Assembly (NCBI GenBank): GCA_963730305.1
Contig: CAVSRB010000004.1
Coordinates: 124,001 to 188,000 of the forward strand
Direction: 5' to 3'
DNA: 64,000 bases
Source: CAMYMQ01 sp963730305
GTDB taxonomy: Bacteria; Pseudomonadota; Alphaproteobacteria; Bin65
This document shows positions 7,768 through 16,876 of the stretch, in pieces (positions within the stretch are counted from its first letter, which is position 1; each line of letters starts with the position of its first letter). The translations under genes and the position numbers were made by a program. The notes under the pieces were generated by a model, which saw nothing but the letters and a program-made list of their open reading frames with translations, did no database searches and was not told the origin of the DNA.

Positions 7768-8589
7768 TCACGAGCCGAGTTCGCGCGAGCGGCGGGCGGC
7801 GGCGGCGACCGCCCGGCGCATCAGGCCGGCCAGCCCGTCCTCGCCCATCAGCACGTCGAGCGCGGCGGCGGTGGTGCCGCCGGGGCTGGTGACGTTGCGG
7901 CGCAGGGTCTCGGCGGTCTCCTCGGACTGGAACAACAGTTCGCCGGCGCCGGTGACGGTGGCCCGGGCCAGGGTCATCGCGGTCTCGGCGGGCAGCCCCT
8001 CGGCCATGCCGGCGGCGGCGAGGCATTCGACCAGGTGGAAGACGTAGGCCGGACCGCTGCCGGAGACGGCGGTGACCGCGTCCATCTGCGCCTCCTCGGC
8101 GACCCAGACGACGGCGCCGACCGCGTCGAGCAACTTGCCGGCCAGTGCCCGGTCGGCATCGGACACCTTGCGGTTGGCGACCAGGGCGGTGATCCCGCGG
8201 CCGACCGCGGCGGGGGTGTTGGGCATCGCACGGACGATCGCCGCGTCCTTGCCGACGGCGTCTTCGAACGAGCGGATCGTCCGTCCCGCGGCGATCGACA
8301 GGACCAGCGCGCCGCCCTCGGCGAAGCGGCGGCAGTCGGGCGCGACCTCGCCCATGATCTGCGGCTTGACCGCGAGCACGACGCAGCGCGGCGCATAGTC
8401 GACCGGCAGGTCGCCGAGATCCGGATAGACCGTGGGCGCCGGGTCCAGGCCGAGCGCGGCCACGGGCTCGGCCGACGGCTCGATCACCGTCACGTCGCCC
8501 GCGGGCACCCCGCTGTCGATCCAGCCGTGCAGGAGGGCGCCGCCCATCTTGCCGCAGCCGACAAGAAGCAGCGCGCCGACGCCGTCCAT
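7768..8589 (-). CDS. proC: Pyrroline-5-carboxylate reductase
   Basis: A 273-residue NAD(P)H-dependent reductase that converts pyrroline-5-carboxylate to proline, the final step of proline synthesis. The dinucleotide loop LLLVGCGKMGGALL is at the N-terminus, with the conserved blocks VLAVKPQ, RAMPNTPA, SGSGPAYVF and VTSPGGTT that mark ProC. The start is the ATG at 8589; the frame is open slightly upstream without a better signal. It lies between ybjN and the ybaK-like gene on one strand, a grouping common in Rhodospirillales. The call is firm. Confidence 0.94.
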   Translation of the reverse strand: MDGVGALLLVGCGKMGGALLHGWIDSGVPAGDVTVIEPSAEPVAALGLDPAPTVYPDLGDLPVDYAPRCVVLAVKPQIMGEVAPDCRRFAEGGALVLSIAAGRTIRSFEDAVGKDAAIVRAMPNTPAAVGRGITALVANRKVSDADRALAGKLLDAVGAVVWVAEEAQMDAVTAVSGSGPAYVFHLVECLAAAGMAEGLPAETAMTLARATVTGAGELLFQSEETAETLRRNVTSPGGTTAAALDVLMGEDGLAGLMRRAVAAAARRSRELGS

Positions 8590-8727
8590 GATCCGGTCCC
8601 TATCTGGCCCACACTGCGTGGCCCGCAATGGTCCGGCCCGCTCCCCGGCCCGACCGCGCAGATCAGGGATCCGGACGGTCGGGAGGGAGAGCGGGCTGGT
8701 TACGGCTCCACGTTGGTGGAATTCCTA

Positions 8728-9228
8728 TCAGGCCTCGCCGACGGTATCCAGCAGCGAGGCGTCGATCGCCTCCTGGGCGGACTTGCCGCCCCAGGTGACG
8801 AACTGGAAGGCCGGATAGAATCGTTCGCACTCGGTCAACGCGATGTCGACCAGGTCTTCGAGCTGCTCGACGCTGGCGCCGCTATAGCCGCGCAGGAGCG
8901 CGGTGTGCCGGAAGACCGGCGTCGCCTCCTCCTGCGAGACGACGAACGCGCCCAGCCAGAGCTTGTGATTGATCAGGTGAAGCAGCTCCGCGATGTCGCG
9001 GACCTTCTTCTTGGGCACCCGCATGTCCATGAAGCAGGACACGTGGATCGCCTTCAGGTCGTCGCTCCACACGAAGTGCAGGTGATACCCGCACCAATGG
9101 CCCGGAAACTCGACCGCCATCTCGTCGTCGCCGCACCGCTCGAACACCCACTCGTTGGCGGAGACGATCTCCTCCAGCAGATCGAGCGGATTCTTCGAGT
9201 TCTGGACTGACGGTAGCAATCCCCCCAT
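8728..9228 (-). CDS. YbjN-domain protein
   Basis: About 166 residues with the YbjN / type III chaperone-like fold: SKNPLDLLEEIVSANEWVFERCGDDEMAVEF at the start, a central HLHFVWSDDLKAIHVSCFMDMRVP strand region, and LLHLINHKLWLGAFVV. Alphaproteobacterial relatives sit next to proC as here. The molecular role is unknown; YbjN overexpression affects motility and stress responses in E. coli. The ATG at 9228 follows GGAGAGG; a GTG nine bases earlier is an alternative start. The gene is 138 bases before proC and preceded by a long AT-rich non-coding stretch that should hold its promoter. Confidence 0.85.
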   Translation of the reverse strand: MGGLLPSVQNSKNPLDLLEEIVSANEWVFERCGDDEMAVEFPGHWCGYHLHFVWSDDLKAIHVSCFMDMRVPKKKVRDIAELLHLINHKLWLGAFVVSQEEATPVFRHTALLRGYSGASVEQLEDLVDIALTECERFYPAFQFVTWGGKSAQEAIDASLLDTVGEA

Positions 9229-9237
9229 GGCATCCAC

Positions 9238-9728
9238 CTCTCCGGTTCTCGGCGCCTGGTAATGCGCTCCGGTCCCCCCCGATTCGCCGTAGCGCATCGC
9301 CCTCTGGATCGGTGGTCGCGATCGGTTTGGCCTATTTTGTGGTCCGCGAACGGCCACCTACCATCCAATGTGGAACGTGCCAAATTCGGGTCGTCCCCGC
9401 AACAAGATTTATACGGAAAATTTACCCTGACACTAGATATAGACTCGGTTGGCGAGTCATAAGTGGTTGATACTGAGTCGTTTTCCGCGCGCGGCCGGCG
9501 GCCGGCGGAAATGTTAAATTTTCTGTGGGTATTTTTCGGGTCCGGATTGGCCGTCGGCACGGTGCGACGGCTCTCCCTTCGAGGCTCGCTGCCGCGAGCG
9601 CCTCAGGGTGAGCCGAAGCGACAACGGGAACCTTCACCCACCGGCTCATCCTGAGGCGTCCGCCGACAGGCGGGCCTCGAAGGATGCGATGACGGGCCGT
9701 GCCTCGCGAGGCTGGTTCGAACAGGGCC
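9238..9728. promoter_or_regulatory. Non-coding region with AT-rich promoter zone and a small hairpin
   Basis: No gene is visible in these 490 bases. The part from about 9380 to 9535 is clearly richer in A and T than its surroundings and probably carries the ybjN promoter. It includes a short hairpin at 9442-9458, GACTCG-GTTGG-CGAGTC. The remainder, 9575-9692, is a palindromic repeat listed separately. No convincing -35/-10 pair could be fixed. Confidence 0.5.
9575..9692. repeat. Intergenic palindromic repeat, family B, diverged copy
   Basis: Two facing arms: CCTTCGAGGCTCG...CTCAGGGTGAG on the left (9576-9610) and CTCATCCTGAGG...CTCGAAGGATG on the right (9645-9686). The whole element is a long imperfect inverted repeat. 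The left arm differs from the better copies at 14101, 16128 and 29183. It lies between ybjN and ubiK. Confidence 0.8.
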
Positions 9729-10031
9729 TTACGACGATTTCGCCGCCGCCGTCCCGCGCGGCTTCTTCGGCGCCGGCTTTGGCTTCGCCGCCAGCGCGGC
9801 CTCGAGCTCGGCGACGCGCTTCTCCAGCTTCTCCTGCTCGGTGCGGGCCTTGACGGCGACCGCCTTGATCGCCTCGAACTCGTCGCGGGTGACCAGGTCC
9901 ATGTCGGCGAGCAGCGCCTGGAGCCGCGCCTTGAGCACGCCCTCGACCTCGCCGCGCATGCCGGTGGCGACGCCGAGCAGGCTGTTGGTCAGGCGGGCGA
10001 AGTCGTCGAGGATTCGGTTGTCGGTCTGCAT
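9729..10031 (-). CDS. ubiK: Ubiquinone biosynthesis accessory factor UbiK (BMFP family)
   Basis: A 100-residue protein beginning MQTDNRILDDFARLTNSLLGVATGMRGEV, the membrane-fusogenic amphipathic N-terminus of the BMFP/YqiC/UbiK family. A coiled coil follows (VKARTEQEKLEKRVAELEAALA, about residues 63-84), then a basic Ala/Pro/Lys tail. UbiK is thought to help the soluble ubiquinone assembly complex work with lipid. It is divergent from hldD, about 180 bases away. The start is clear from family alignment. Confidence 0.88.
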   Translation of the reverse strand: MQTDNRILDDFARLTNSLLGVATGMRGEVEGVLKARLQALLADMDLVTRDEFEAIKAVAVKARTEQEKLEKRVAELEAALAAKPKPAPKKPRGTAAAKSS

Positions 10032-10212
10032 GCGGACCCCATATCGCGGAACGTGGCCGCCATCCTAGCGCGAAGCCCGATGCGGGTCACCCCGGCCGCG
10101 GCGGCCAGCCGCGGCAGCCGGTCGCGCGCCGGCGCCCCGGTTTGCTGGCGGCCCGGCTTGCTGGCATTGGGCGCGGCTCGTATAACCCGCGGGAACCAAC
10201 AGGGCGTAAGCG

Positions 10213-11211
<999 letters not shown>

Positions 11212-11247
11212 CCAACCAGACGCCACCACCAGACCTGGGCCCGCCCC

Positions 11248-12096
11248 GTGGACATCCTCCTTCAAGTCATCCACTACCCCCGCATCGATCCGGTCGCGGT
11301 CGCGATCGGGCCGGTGTCGATCCGCTGGTACGCGCTGGCCTACGTCGCCGGGCTGCTGTTCGCCTGGTGGTACATCCGCCGGCTCGCCGCCGGGCGGCCG
11401 GCCGACCGGCGCATCGTCGAGGCGAACGACGTCGACGACCTCTTGTTCTGGGCGACGCTGGGCGTGATCCTGGGCGGGCGGATCGGCTACGTGCTGTTCT
11501 ACAAGCCGAGCTATTTCTTCGCCCACCCGGCCGAGATCCCGGCGCTGTGGACCGGCGGCATGTCGTTCCACGGCGGGCTCCTGGGCGTCATCATCGCGAT
11601 CGTGATCTTCGCGCGCGTGCGCAAGCGCAACCTGCTGTCGATCGCGGACCTCGCCGCCTGCGCGACGCCGGTCGGCCTGTTCTTCGGCCGGATCGCCAAC
11701 TTCATCAACGGCGAGCTGTGGGGCCGCGTGTCGGACGTGCCCTGGGCGATGGTGTTCCCGACCGGCGGACCGCTGCCGCGCCACCCCAGCCAGCTCTACG
11801 AGGCGCTGCTCGAAGGCGTCGTCCTGTTCACCCTGTTGTGGGTGATCCGCCGGCGCACCAACGCGCTCGACCGGCCCGGCACCCTGGCCGGCTGGTTCTG
11901 CATCGGCTACGGCCTGGCCCGCTTCATCGCCGAATACTTCCGCCAGCCCGACGCGTTCCTGCCCAACGACGGCTTCCTGTTCGGCTTCATCACCATGGGC
12001 CAGATCCTGTCGCTGCCGGTGATCGCGTTCGGGATCTTCCTGGTCTGGCGCGCGAGCCGGCGCGCCCGGAACGAGGCCGCGTCCACCGCGACGTGA
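11248..12096 (+). CDS. lgt: Prolipoprotein diacylglyceryl transferase
   Basis: A 282-residue polytopic inner-membrane enzyme that moves diacylglycerol from phosphatidylglycerol to the lipobox cysteine of prelipoproteins. The Lgt signature FGRIANFINGELWGR is complete at about residues 146-160. Seven membrane stretches can be read, along with the conserved SFHGG and HPSQLYEALLEG segments. Translation starts at the GTG at 11248, giving the normal N-terminus MDILLQVIHYP. The stop overlaps the GTG of the next gene (GTGA), indicating translational coupling. Confidence 0.95.
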   Translation: MDILLQVIHYPRIDPVAVAIGPVSIRWYALAYVAGLLFAWWYIRRLAAGRPADRRIVEANDVDDLLFWATLGVILGGRIGYVLFYKPSYFFAHPAEIPALWTGGMSFHGGLLGVIIAIVIFARVRKRNLLSIADLAACATPVGLFFGRIANFINGELWGRVSDVPWAMVFPTGGPLPRHPSQLYEALLEGVVLFTLLWVIRRRTNALDRPGTLAGWFCIGYGLARFIAEYFRQPDAFLPNDGFLFGFITMGQILSLPVIAFGIFLVWRASRRARNEAASTAT

Positions 12097-13226
12097 GCCG
12101 CGATGTGAGCCAGGACGCGAGCCCGCTCGACGCCCTGATCCGCCGGATCGTCGCGCGGGAGGGACCGCTCACCGTCGCCCGCTACATGGCGCTCGCGCTC
12201 CAGCACCCGGAGCACGGCTACTACCGCAGCCGACACCCGATCGGTACCAGCGGCGACTTCGTCACCGCGCCCGAGGTCTCCCAGATGTTCGGCGAGCTGG
12301 TCGGGCTGTGGGCCGCCGACCTGTGGCTGCGGAGCGGCCGGCCCGACCCGGTCGCGCTGGTCGAGCTCGGCCCCGGCCGCGGCACGCTGATGGCCGACGC
12401 GTTACGCGCGATCGGCCAGACCGTTCCGGCGTTGGCGAAATCGGTGCGCCTGCATCTGATCGAATCGAACCCGGCGCTGAAGGCCGAGCAGACGGCGCGG
12501 CTCGACCCGGCCGAGCCGGCATGGCACGACGACCTGGCCGGCGTCCCCGAGGGGCCGGCGATCGTGATCGCCAACGAGTTCTTCGACGCGCTGCCGATCC
12601 GTCAGTTCGTTCGGCAGGGTCACGCATGGGTGGAACGGGTGGTGACGGTCGACCCGCAGACAGACCGGTTCGCGTTCGCGCTGGCCCCGGCAGCCGACCC
12701 GTCCGGCGCAGCGCTGGCCCGGCGCCTCGACGGGACCGACGCGGAGGACGGCGCGATCGTCGAGCTCTCGCCCGAGCGCGAGGCGCTGGCCGGCGACCTC
12801 GCCCGGCGGGTGGCGCGCGACGGCGGCGGCGCGCTGATCGTCGATTACGGAAATGACGGAACCGACCGCAACGGCACGCTGCAGGCGGTGCGCGGCCACG
12901 CCCGCCACGACGTGCTCGATACGCCGGGCGGCGCCGACCTGACCGCCCATGTCGACTTCGCCGCCCTGCGCGCGGCGGCGGAGGACGCCGGCGCGGCGGT
13001 GTTCGGCCCGGTCGAGCAGGGCGTCTGGCTGACCCGGCTCGGCATCGGCGCACGGCTCGACCAGCTCGTCGCCGGCGCTTCGCCCGAGACGGCCGAGGCG
13101 CTGCGCGCCGGCCACGATCGGCTGATCGGCGCGAACGCGATGGGCCGCTTGTTCAAGGCGCTCGCGATCGTGCATCCTGACCTTGGACGATCCGGCTTGG
13201 AACCACCCGCAGGATTCGACGCGTGA
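12093..13226 (+). CDS. NDUFAF7/MidA-family SAM-dependent methyltransferase
   Basis: A 377-residue COG1565 protein. It has the N-terminal block GPLTVARYMALALQHPEHGYY, the GDFVTAPEVSQMFGE segment diagnostic for the family, the SAM site VELGPGRGTLM (about residues 90-100), and ANEFFDALPIRQF. The eukaryotic homologue NDUFAF7 dimethylates an arginine of complex I subunit NDUFS2; the bacterial target is presumed similar but unproven. It starts at a GTG that overlaps the lgt stop by four bases and ends overlapping pgeF in the same way. The open frame continues far upstream, but only this part is coding. Confidence 0.92.
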   Translation: MSRDVSQDASPLDALIRRIVAREGPLTVARYMALALQHPEHGYYRSRHPIGTSGDFVTAPEVSQMFGELVGLWAADLWLRSGRPDPVALVELGPGRGTLMADALRAIGQTVPALAKSVRLHLIESNPALKAEQTARLDPAEPAWHDDLAGVPEGPAIVIANEFFDALPIRQFVRQGHAWVERVVTVDPQTDRFAFALAPAADPSGAALARRLDGTDAEDGAIVELSPEREALAGDLARRVARDGGGALIVDYGNDGTDRNGTLQAVRGHARHDVLDTPGGADLTAHVDFAALRAAAEDAGAAVFGPVEQGVWLTRLGIGARLDQLVAGASPETAEALRAGHDRLIGANAMGRLFKALAIVHPDLGRSGLEPPAGFDA

Positions 13227-14002
13227 GCCTCGACCCTCTAATCGCCGACGCCCTCGCCGCGCTGCCCGGCATCCGCCACGGCTTCTTCGGCCGGCGCGGC
13301 GGCGTCAGCACCGGCATCTACGCGACCCTCAACTGCGGGCCGGGCTCGAAGGACGACCCCACGGCGGTCGCCGAGAACCGCCGCCGGGTCGCGGGCACGC
13401 TGGGGGTCGAGCCGGCGAACCTCTTGTCGGCCTTCCAGATGCACAGCCCGGACGTCTGCGTCGTCGACCGGCCCTGGGCCGCGGCCGACCGGCCCCGGCT
13501 CGACGGCATGGTCACCGGCCGGCCCGGCGTCGCGCTCGGCGTGCTCGCGGCCGACTGCGGCCCGGTCCTGTTCGCCGACGCCGAAGCCGGGGTGATCGGC
13601 GCCGCCCACGCCGGCTGGCGCGGCGCGCTCCAGGGCGTGCTCGACGCCACGGTGGTGGCGATGGAGAGCGTCGGCGCCCGCCGGTCGCGGATCGTCGCCG
13701 TGCTGGGGCCGTGCATCCACCAGCCCTCCTACGAGGTCGGCTCGGACTTCCCGATGGCCTTCGTCGGCCAGGACCAGGCCAGCGAGCGCTTCTTCGCCCC
13801 CGGTGCGCGCGAGGGGCACTACCAGTTCGACCTGCCCGGCTACGTCCTGTCGCGGCTCGGCGCGCTGAGCCTGGCGGCGGTCGAGTCGGTCGGCGTCGAC
13901 GTCTATCCCGACGAGGAGCGCTACTTCAGCTACCGCCGGGCGACCCACCGCGGCGAGAACGGCTACGGCCGCAACATCTCGGCGATCGTGATCGAGGGCT
14001 GA
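13223..14002 (+). CDS. pgeF: Peptidoglycan editing factor PgeF (laccase-domain YfiH family)
   Basis: A 259-residue single-domain protein. The metal/active residues of the family are visible: H74 in SAFQMHSPDV, C112 in AADCGPV, and H129 in AAHAGWRG. The C-terminal block DEERYFSYRRATHRGENGYGRN is standard. PgeF removes misincorporated amino acids from UDP-MurNAc; members also show purine nucleoside phosphorylase activity. The GTG start overlaps the preceding stop (GTGA), so lgt, the NDUFAF7-like gene and pgeF are translationally coupled. The frame is intact. Confidence 0.93.
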   Translation: MSLDPLIADALAALPGIRHGFFGRRGGVSTGIYATLNCGPGSKDDPTAVAENRRRVAGTLGVEPANLLSAFQMHSPDVCVVDRPWAAADRPRLDGMVTGRPGVALGVLAADCGPVLFADAEAGVIGAAHAGWRGALQGVLDATVVAMESVGARRSRIVAVLGPCIHQPSYEVGSDFPMAFVGQDQASERFFAPGAREGHYQFDLPGYVLSRLGALSLAAVESVGVDVYPDEERYFSYRRATHRGENGYGRNISAIVIEG

Positions 14003-14006
14003 GCCG

Positions 14007-14075
14007 GTGCCCTACCTCTGGATGCTGCTGGTGTTCGTGCTGCTGGGAACGCTGGCGACCTGCGTGATGATGTGA
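14007..14075 (+). CDS. Possible 22-residue membrane peptide after pgeF
   Basis: Four bases after the pgeF stop, a GTG-initiated frame encodes a very hydrophobic 22-residue peptide beginning MPYLWMLLVFVLLG and ending LATCVMM, enough for one membrane helix. The spacing and coupling imitate the previous three junctions in this operon (all GTG starts). There is no good ribosome-binding sequence, and such a short frame can occur by chance, so this is a candidate only. Confidence 0.3.
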   Translation: MPYLWMLLVFVLLGTLATCVMM

Positions 14076-14100
14076 GGGGCGGCGGTTCGCTGCCGCGGGC

Positions 14101-14220
14101 GTCATCGCATCCTTCGAGACGGCCGCTTCGCGGCCTCCTCAGGATGAAGGACTGTGCCCGACTTCGATCAACGACTTCATCCTGAGGAGCGCCGCCAGGC
14201 GCGTCTCGAAGGATGCGATG
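14101..14220. repeat. Intergenic palindromic repeat, family B, copy 2
   Basis: An inverted pair: left arm GCATCCTTCGAGACGGCC...CCTCAGGATGAAG (14107-14149) and right arm CTTCATCCTGAGGAGC...GTCTCGAAGGATGC (14175-14217). The two arms can pair over about 40 bases, and each holds an inner hairpin. It lies between the end of the pgeF operon and the convergent rraA gene, so it may act as a two-way terminator. Confidence 0.85.
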
Positions 14221-14247
14221 CCGGTCTCCGAGCGACGGCCGCGCGCC

Positions 14248-14733
14248 CTACAGCGGCGGCAGCTCGGTCTCGCTGACGATCACCGCGTCATAGTCGGCGT
14301 AGACCCACCAGCCCGGGCGGAACTCGATGCCGCCGAAGGCGACCGGCAGGTCGACCAGGCCGCCGATCTCGTCGGTGCTGCGCCGGGCGGTGGTGCCGAG
14401 CGCCTTGACCCCGAAGTCGAGGCCGTCGATCACGCGGCTGTCGCGGACCGGGCCGTTGATGACCGCGCCGGCCCAGCCGCTGTTCATCGCGATCTCGGCC
14501 ATCTGGTCGCCCATCAGGCCCATGCGCAGCGAGCCGCCGCCGTCGACCACCAGCACCCGGCCCTCGCCCGGCGTCTCGGCGACCGCGCGGACCCGGCGAT
14601 GATCCTCGAACACCTTGACCGTGTAGCAGGGCCCGGCGAATTCCAGCTTCTTGCCGAAGCTGCGGAACTGGAGGTTGCAGACGCGGACCTTGTCCGGGTT
14701 GGCGTCGTTGAGCTCGGCGGTGGAGATGATCAT
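14248..14733 (-). CDS. rraA: RraA-family protein (regulator of RNase E / HMG aldolase-like)
   Basis: A 161-residue protein with the RraA blocks: the opening MIISTAELNDANPDKVRVC, VLVVDGGGSLRMGLMGDQMAEIA, GAVINGPVRDSRVID, and the C-terminal WWVYADYDAVIVSE. The same fold serves as RNase E inhibitor in enterics and as 4-hydroxy-4-methyl-2-oxoglutarate aldolase in other bacteria, so the activity is open. The metal/substrate residues in GDQMAE and NGPVRD are intact. It is monocistronic, with a palindromic repeat at its 3' side. Confidence 0.88.
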   Translation of the reverse strand: MIISTAELNDANPDKVRVCNLQFRSFGKKLEFAGPCYTVKVFEDHRRVRAVAETPGEGRVLVVDGGGSLRMGLMGDQMAEIAMNSGWAGAVINGPVRDSRVIDGLDFGVKALGTTARRSTDEIGGLVDLPVAFGGIEFRPGWWVYADYDAVIVSETELPPL

Positions 14734-14952
14734 GGCGGGGGTCCCGGCTGTCGGTGAGGGGTGCGGCGGGGCCGTTATAGGCGCGGGATCGGGCCGCGCC
14801 TAGACCGGGCGCCGGCCGGACCGCCCGCCCATGCGGCACAGCGCGACGGCCGGGTTGCTGCGGCGACATGGCTGCTGCCCGGCCGGGTCGAATTATGGAA
14901 CACTCGAACTCCGATTCCTGTCCGCCCGGCCGCGAGGCCGAGGGGAGGCGCG

Positions 14953-15282
14953 ATGCCGGATGTCCCTGCCACCGATCTGCCCCACGTCGTCATCATCGGC
15001 GGCGGGTTCGGCGGGCTGACGGCCGCGAAGGCGCCGGCGCACGCGCCGGTGCGGGTGGCGGTGATCGACTTCGGCTGGTGGCGCGTGCGCGGCCTGGTCG
15101 GCTGGCTGGTCTGGGGCGTGGCCCACATCTATTTCCTGATCGGCTTCCGCAGCAAGGTGATGGTGATGGCCGAGTGGATCTGGGTCTATCTCACCTTCAA
15201 GAAGGGCATGCGCCTGATCACCCGGCCGTTCGCACGCGGTGACGGGAGCGATGCGGGCAGCAACGGGAACGACGCGCGGTGA
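14953..15282 (+). pseudogene. NDH-2 (type II NADH dehydrogenase) remnant with large in-frame internal deletion
   Basis: The 109-codon frame starts like a flavoprotein, HVVIIGGGFGGLTAAKA (the FAD-binding dinucleotide loop, residues 11-27), and reaches the second strand PVRVAVID. It then jumps at about residue 39 (nt 15064-15072) directly to FGWWRVRGLVGWLVWGVAHIYFLIGFR, the C-terminal membrane anchor of NDH-2 proteins. About 330 residues, including the rest of the FAD domain, the NADH domain and the quinone site, are missing, yet the frame is kept. It cannot oxidise NADH. The stop overlaps the GTG of the next gene by four bases, so it may still be translated. This reading is from recognised family halves, not from a database search. 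Confidence 0.75.
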
Positions 15283-16115
15283 CCGACTTCATCCTGTCCC
15301 ACGAGCCGGCGATCCGGCTGGCCTTCTTCTTCGGCCTGCTCGTCCTGATGGCGGGGTGGGAGGCGCTGGCGCCGCGGCGGCCCCGCAGCCAGCCGCGCTG
15401 GCTGCGCTGGTCGAACAACCTCGGCGTCGTCGCGCTCAATTCCGTGCTGCTGCGCCTGGTGATCCCGACCGCGGCGGTCGGCCTCGCGCTGATCGCCGCA
15501 CAGAAAGGCTGGGGCCTGCTCAACAACGTGGCGCTGCCCTACTGGCTCGCCGTCGTCGTGTCGGTGCTGCTGCTCGACCTCGCCATCTATCTCCAGCACG
15601 TCATGTTCCACGCCGTACCGCTGTTGTGGCGGCTGCACCGGATGCACCACGCCGACCTCGACTTCGACGTCACCACCGGGGCGCGCTTCCACCCGGTCGA
15701 GATCCTGCTGTCGATGGGCATCAAGATGGCCGTGGTCGCCGCGCTCGGCCCGCCGGCGGTGGCCGTGGTGATCTTCGAGGTGCTGCTCAACGCCACCGCC
15801 ATGTTCAACCACGCCAACGTCCGGCTGCCGCTCGGCCTCGACCGGGTGCTTCGGCTGGTCGTGGTCACCCCGGACATGCACCGGGTCCACCACTCGATCG
15901 TGCCCCATGAGACCAACTCCAACTTCGGCTTCAACCTGCCCTGGTGGGATCGGCTGTTCGGCACCTACCGCGCCCAGCCGGCCGCCGGCCACGACGGCAT
16001 GACCATCGGCATCGAGCAGTTCCGCACGCCCCGCGACCAATGGCTCGACCGGATGATCGTCCAACCCCTGCGCGGCCCGGCGAGCGGCTACCCGATCAAC
16101 CGGCGGAGCCGGTGA
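15279..16115 (+). CDS. Fatty acid hydroxylase / sterol desaturase family membrane protein
   Basis: A 278-residue integral-membrane di-iron oxygenase. The histidine clusters are all present: HVMFH (H107, H111), HRMHH (H120, H123, H124), FNHAN, and HRVHH near residues 205-209. Four hydrophobic segments surround them. Bacterial members act on lipids, carotenoids or sterol-like compounds; no specific substrate can be proposed. It starts at a GTG overlapping the stop of the NDH-2 remnant (GTGA), so the two were once an operon. The 3' end is followed by a family B repeat. Confidence 0.87.
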   Translation: MTDFILSHEPAIRLAFFFGLLVLMAGWEALAPRRPRSQPRWLRWSNNLGVVALNSVLLRLVIPTAAVGLALIAAQKGWGLLNNVALPYWLAVVVSVLLLDLAIYLQHVMFHAVPLLWRLHRMHHADLDFDVTTGARFHPVEILLSMGIKMAVVAALGPPAVAVVIFEVLLNATAMFNHANVRLPLGLDRVLRLVVVTPDMHRVHHSIVPHETNSNFGFNLPWWDRLFGTYRAQPAAGHDGMTIGIEQFRTPRDQWLDRMIVQPLRGPASGYPINRRSR

Positions 16116-16127
16116 GGGGTGGAGGCC

Positions 16128-16256
16128 GTCATCCCATCCTTCGAGACGCGCCTGTCGGCGCTCCTCAGGATGAAGGTGATATCAAAGTCAAACGAAGCTC
16201 TTCATCCTGAGGAGCCACGGCCGACAGGCCGGGGCGTCTCGAAGGATGCGATGACG
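16128..16256. repeat. Intergenic palindromic repeat, family B, copy 3
   Basis: Left arm ATCCTTCGAGACGCGCCTG...GCTCCTCAGGATGAAG (16136-16175), right arm CTTCATCCTGAGGAGCC...GGCGTCTCGAAGGATGC (16198-16250). It separates the convergent hydroxylase and Crp/Fnr genes. Sequence and size closely match the copies at 14101 and 29183. Confidence 0.85.
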
Positions 16257-16266
16257 CGCGCAGCCC

Positions 16267-16803
16267 CTACGCCCCCGCCCGCCGCCGCGCCAGTTCCCGG
16301 TAGAGCGCTTCCGGGCTGACGCCGATCTGGTCGGCGAGCCCGGTCCATTCGCCCTTCGGCGGCAGCGCCCCATACCAGGCCAGCCAGGCGTCCAGACGCG
16401 CGGCGACGGTGCGCAGCGACAGCACCTCGCTGCGGAAGCGCGCGTCCTGGATCTCGTGCGCGAGGTGGGCGGCCCAGGCTTCGGCGAATTCGGGCTCGCG
16501 CCGGAACCGCTCGCGCAGCGACCGGTTGGGGATGCCACGCACGCGCGCGGCGGTCTGGGCGATCGCGTCGCAATGATACCGCCCGGAGAACAGCGACGCC
16601 TCGGCGAGCACGTCGCCCGGCCCGGCGCGCTGCAGCACGAGGGCGCTGCCGCCTTCCTGGTGCCGGATCAGGTGGATCCGGCCGTCGAGCACGACGAACA
16701 GCGCCGCGGTCGGCTCGCCCTGGTGGAACAGGAAGGCGCCGGGGGCGAGCGCCCGTTCGGGTCCGCCCATCGCAGCGAGCGTCGGGATGATCGCACCTGA
16801 CAT
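16267..16803 (-). CDS. Crp/Fnr-family transcriptional regulator
   Basis: About 178 residues, somewhat short for Crp. An N-terminal cyclic-nucleotide-binding-like beta-roll runs from LAPGAFLFHQGEPTAALFVVLDGRIHLI through GPGDVLAEASLFSGRYHCDAIAQT. A long dimerisation helix follows, then a reduced winged helix-turn-helix, WTGLADQIGVSPEALYRELARR, at the C-terminus. There is no Fnr cysteine cluster. It is divergent from a His/Met-rich exported protein, and a near-perfect inverted repeat (16799-16818) covers its start. ATG at 16803 or 16815 is possible; neither has a ribosome-binding sequence, so the mRNA may be leaderless. The inducer is unknown. Confidence 0.82.
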   Translation of the reverse strand: MSGAIIPTLAAMGGPERALAPGAFLFHQGEPTAALFVVLDGRIHLIRHQEGGSALVLQRAGPGDVLAEASLFSGRYHCDAIAQTAARVRGIPNRSLRERFRREPEFAEAWAAHLAHEIQDARFRSEVLSLRTVAARLDAWLAWYGALPPKGEWTGLADQIGVSPEALYRELARRRAGA

Positions 16804-16818
16804 GATAGATATCATGTC
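16799..16818. promoter_or_regulatory. Inverted-repeat operator between Crp/Fnr gene and His/Met-rich gene
   Basis: The sequence GACATGAT-AGAT-ATCATGTC has two 8-base arms that are exact reverse complements around a 4-base centre. It is the best inverted repeat in this region, of a size expected for a Crp/Fnr dimer, and overlaps both candidate start codons of the regulator. It ends 58 bases before the start of the divergent gene. Binding by the adjacent regulator is inferred. Confidence 0.65.
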
Positions 16819-16876
16819 GCGCGCCGGGGCCGCGTGGCAAGCTGTAGGAACCGAAATCCAGGATTGGGTGTCTTCG

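Noticed and set aside
16787..16876. An upstream start for the His/Met-rich protein at 16787
   Set aside because: It would overlap the operator and place the signal peptide in the interior; the ATG at 16877 gives a standard signal peptide.
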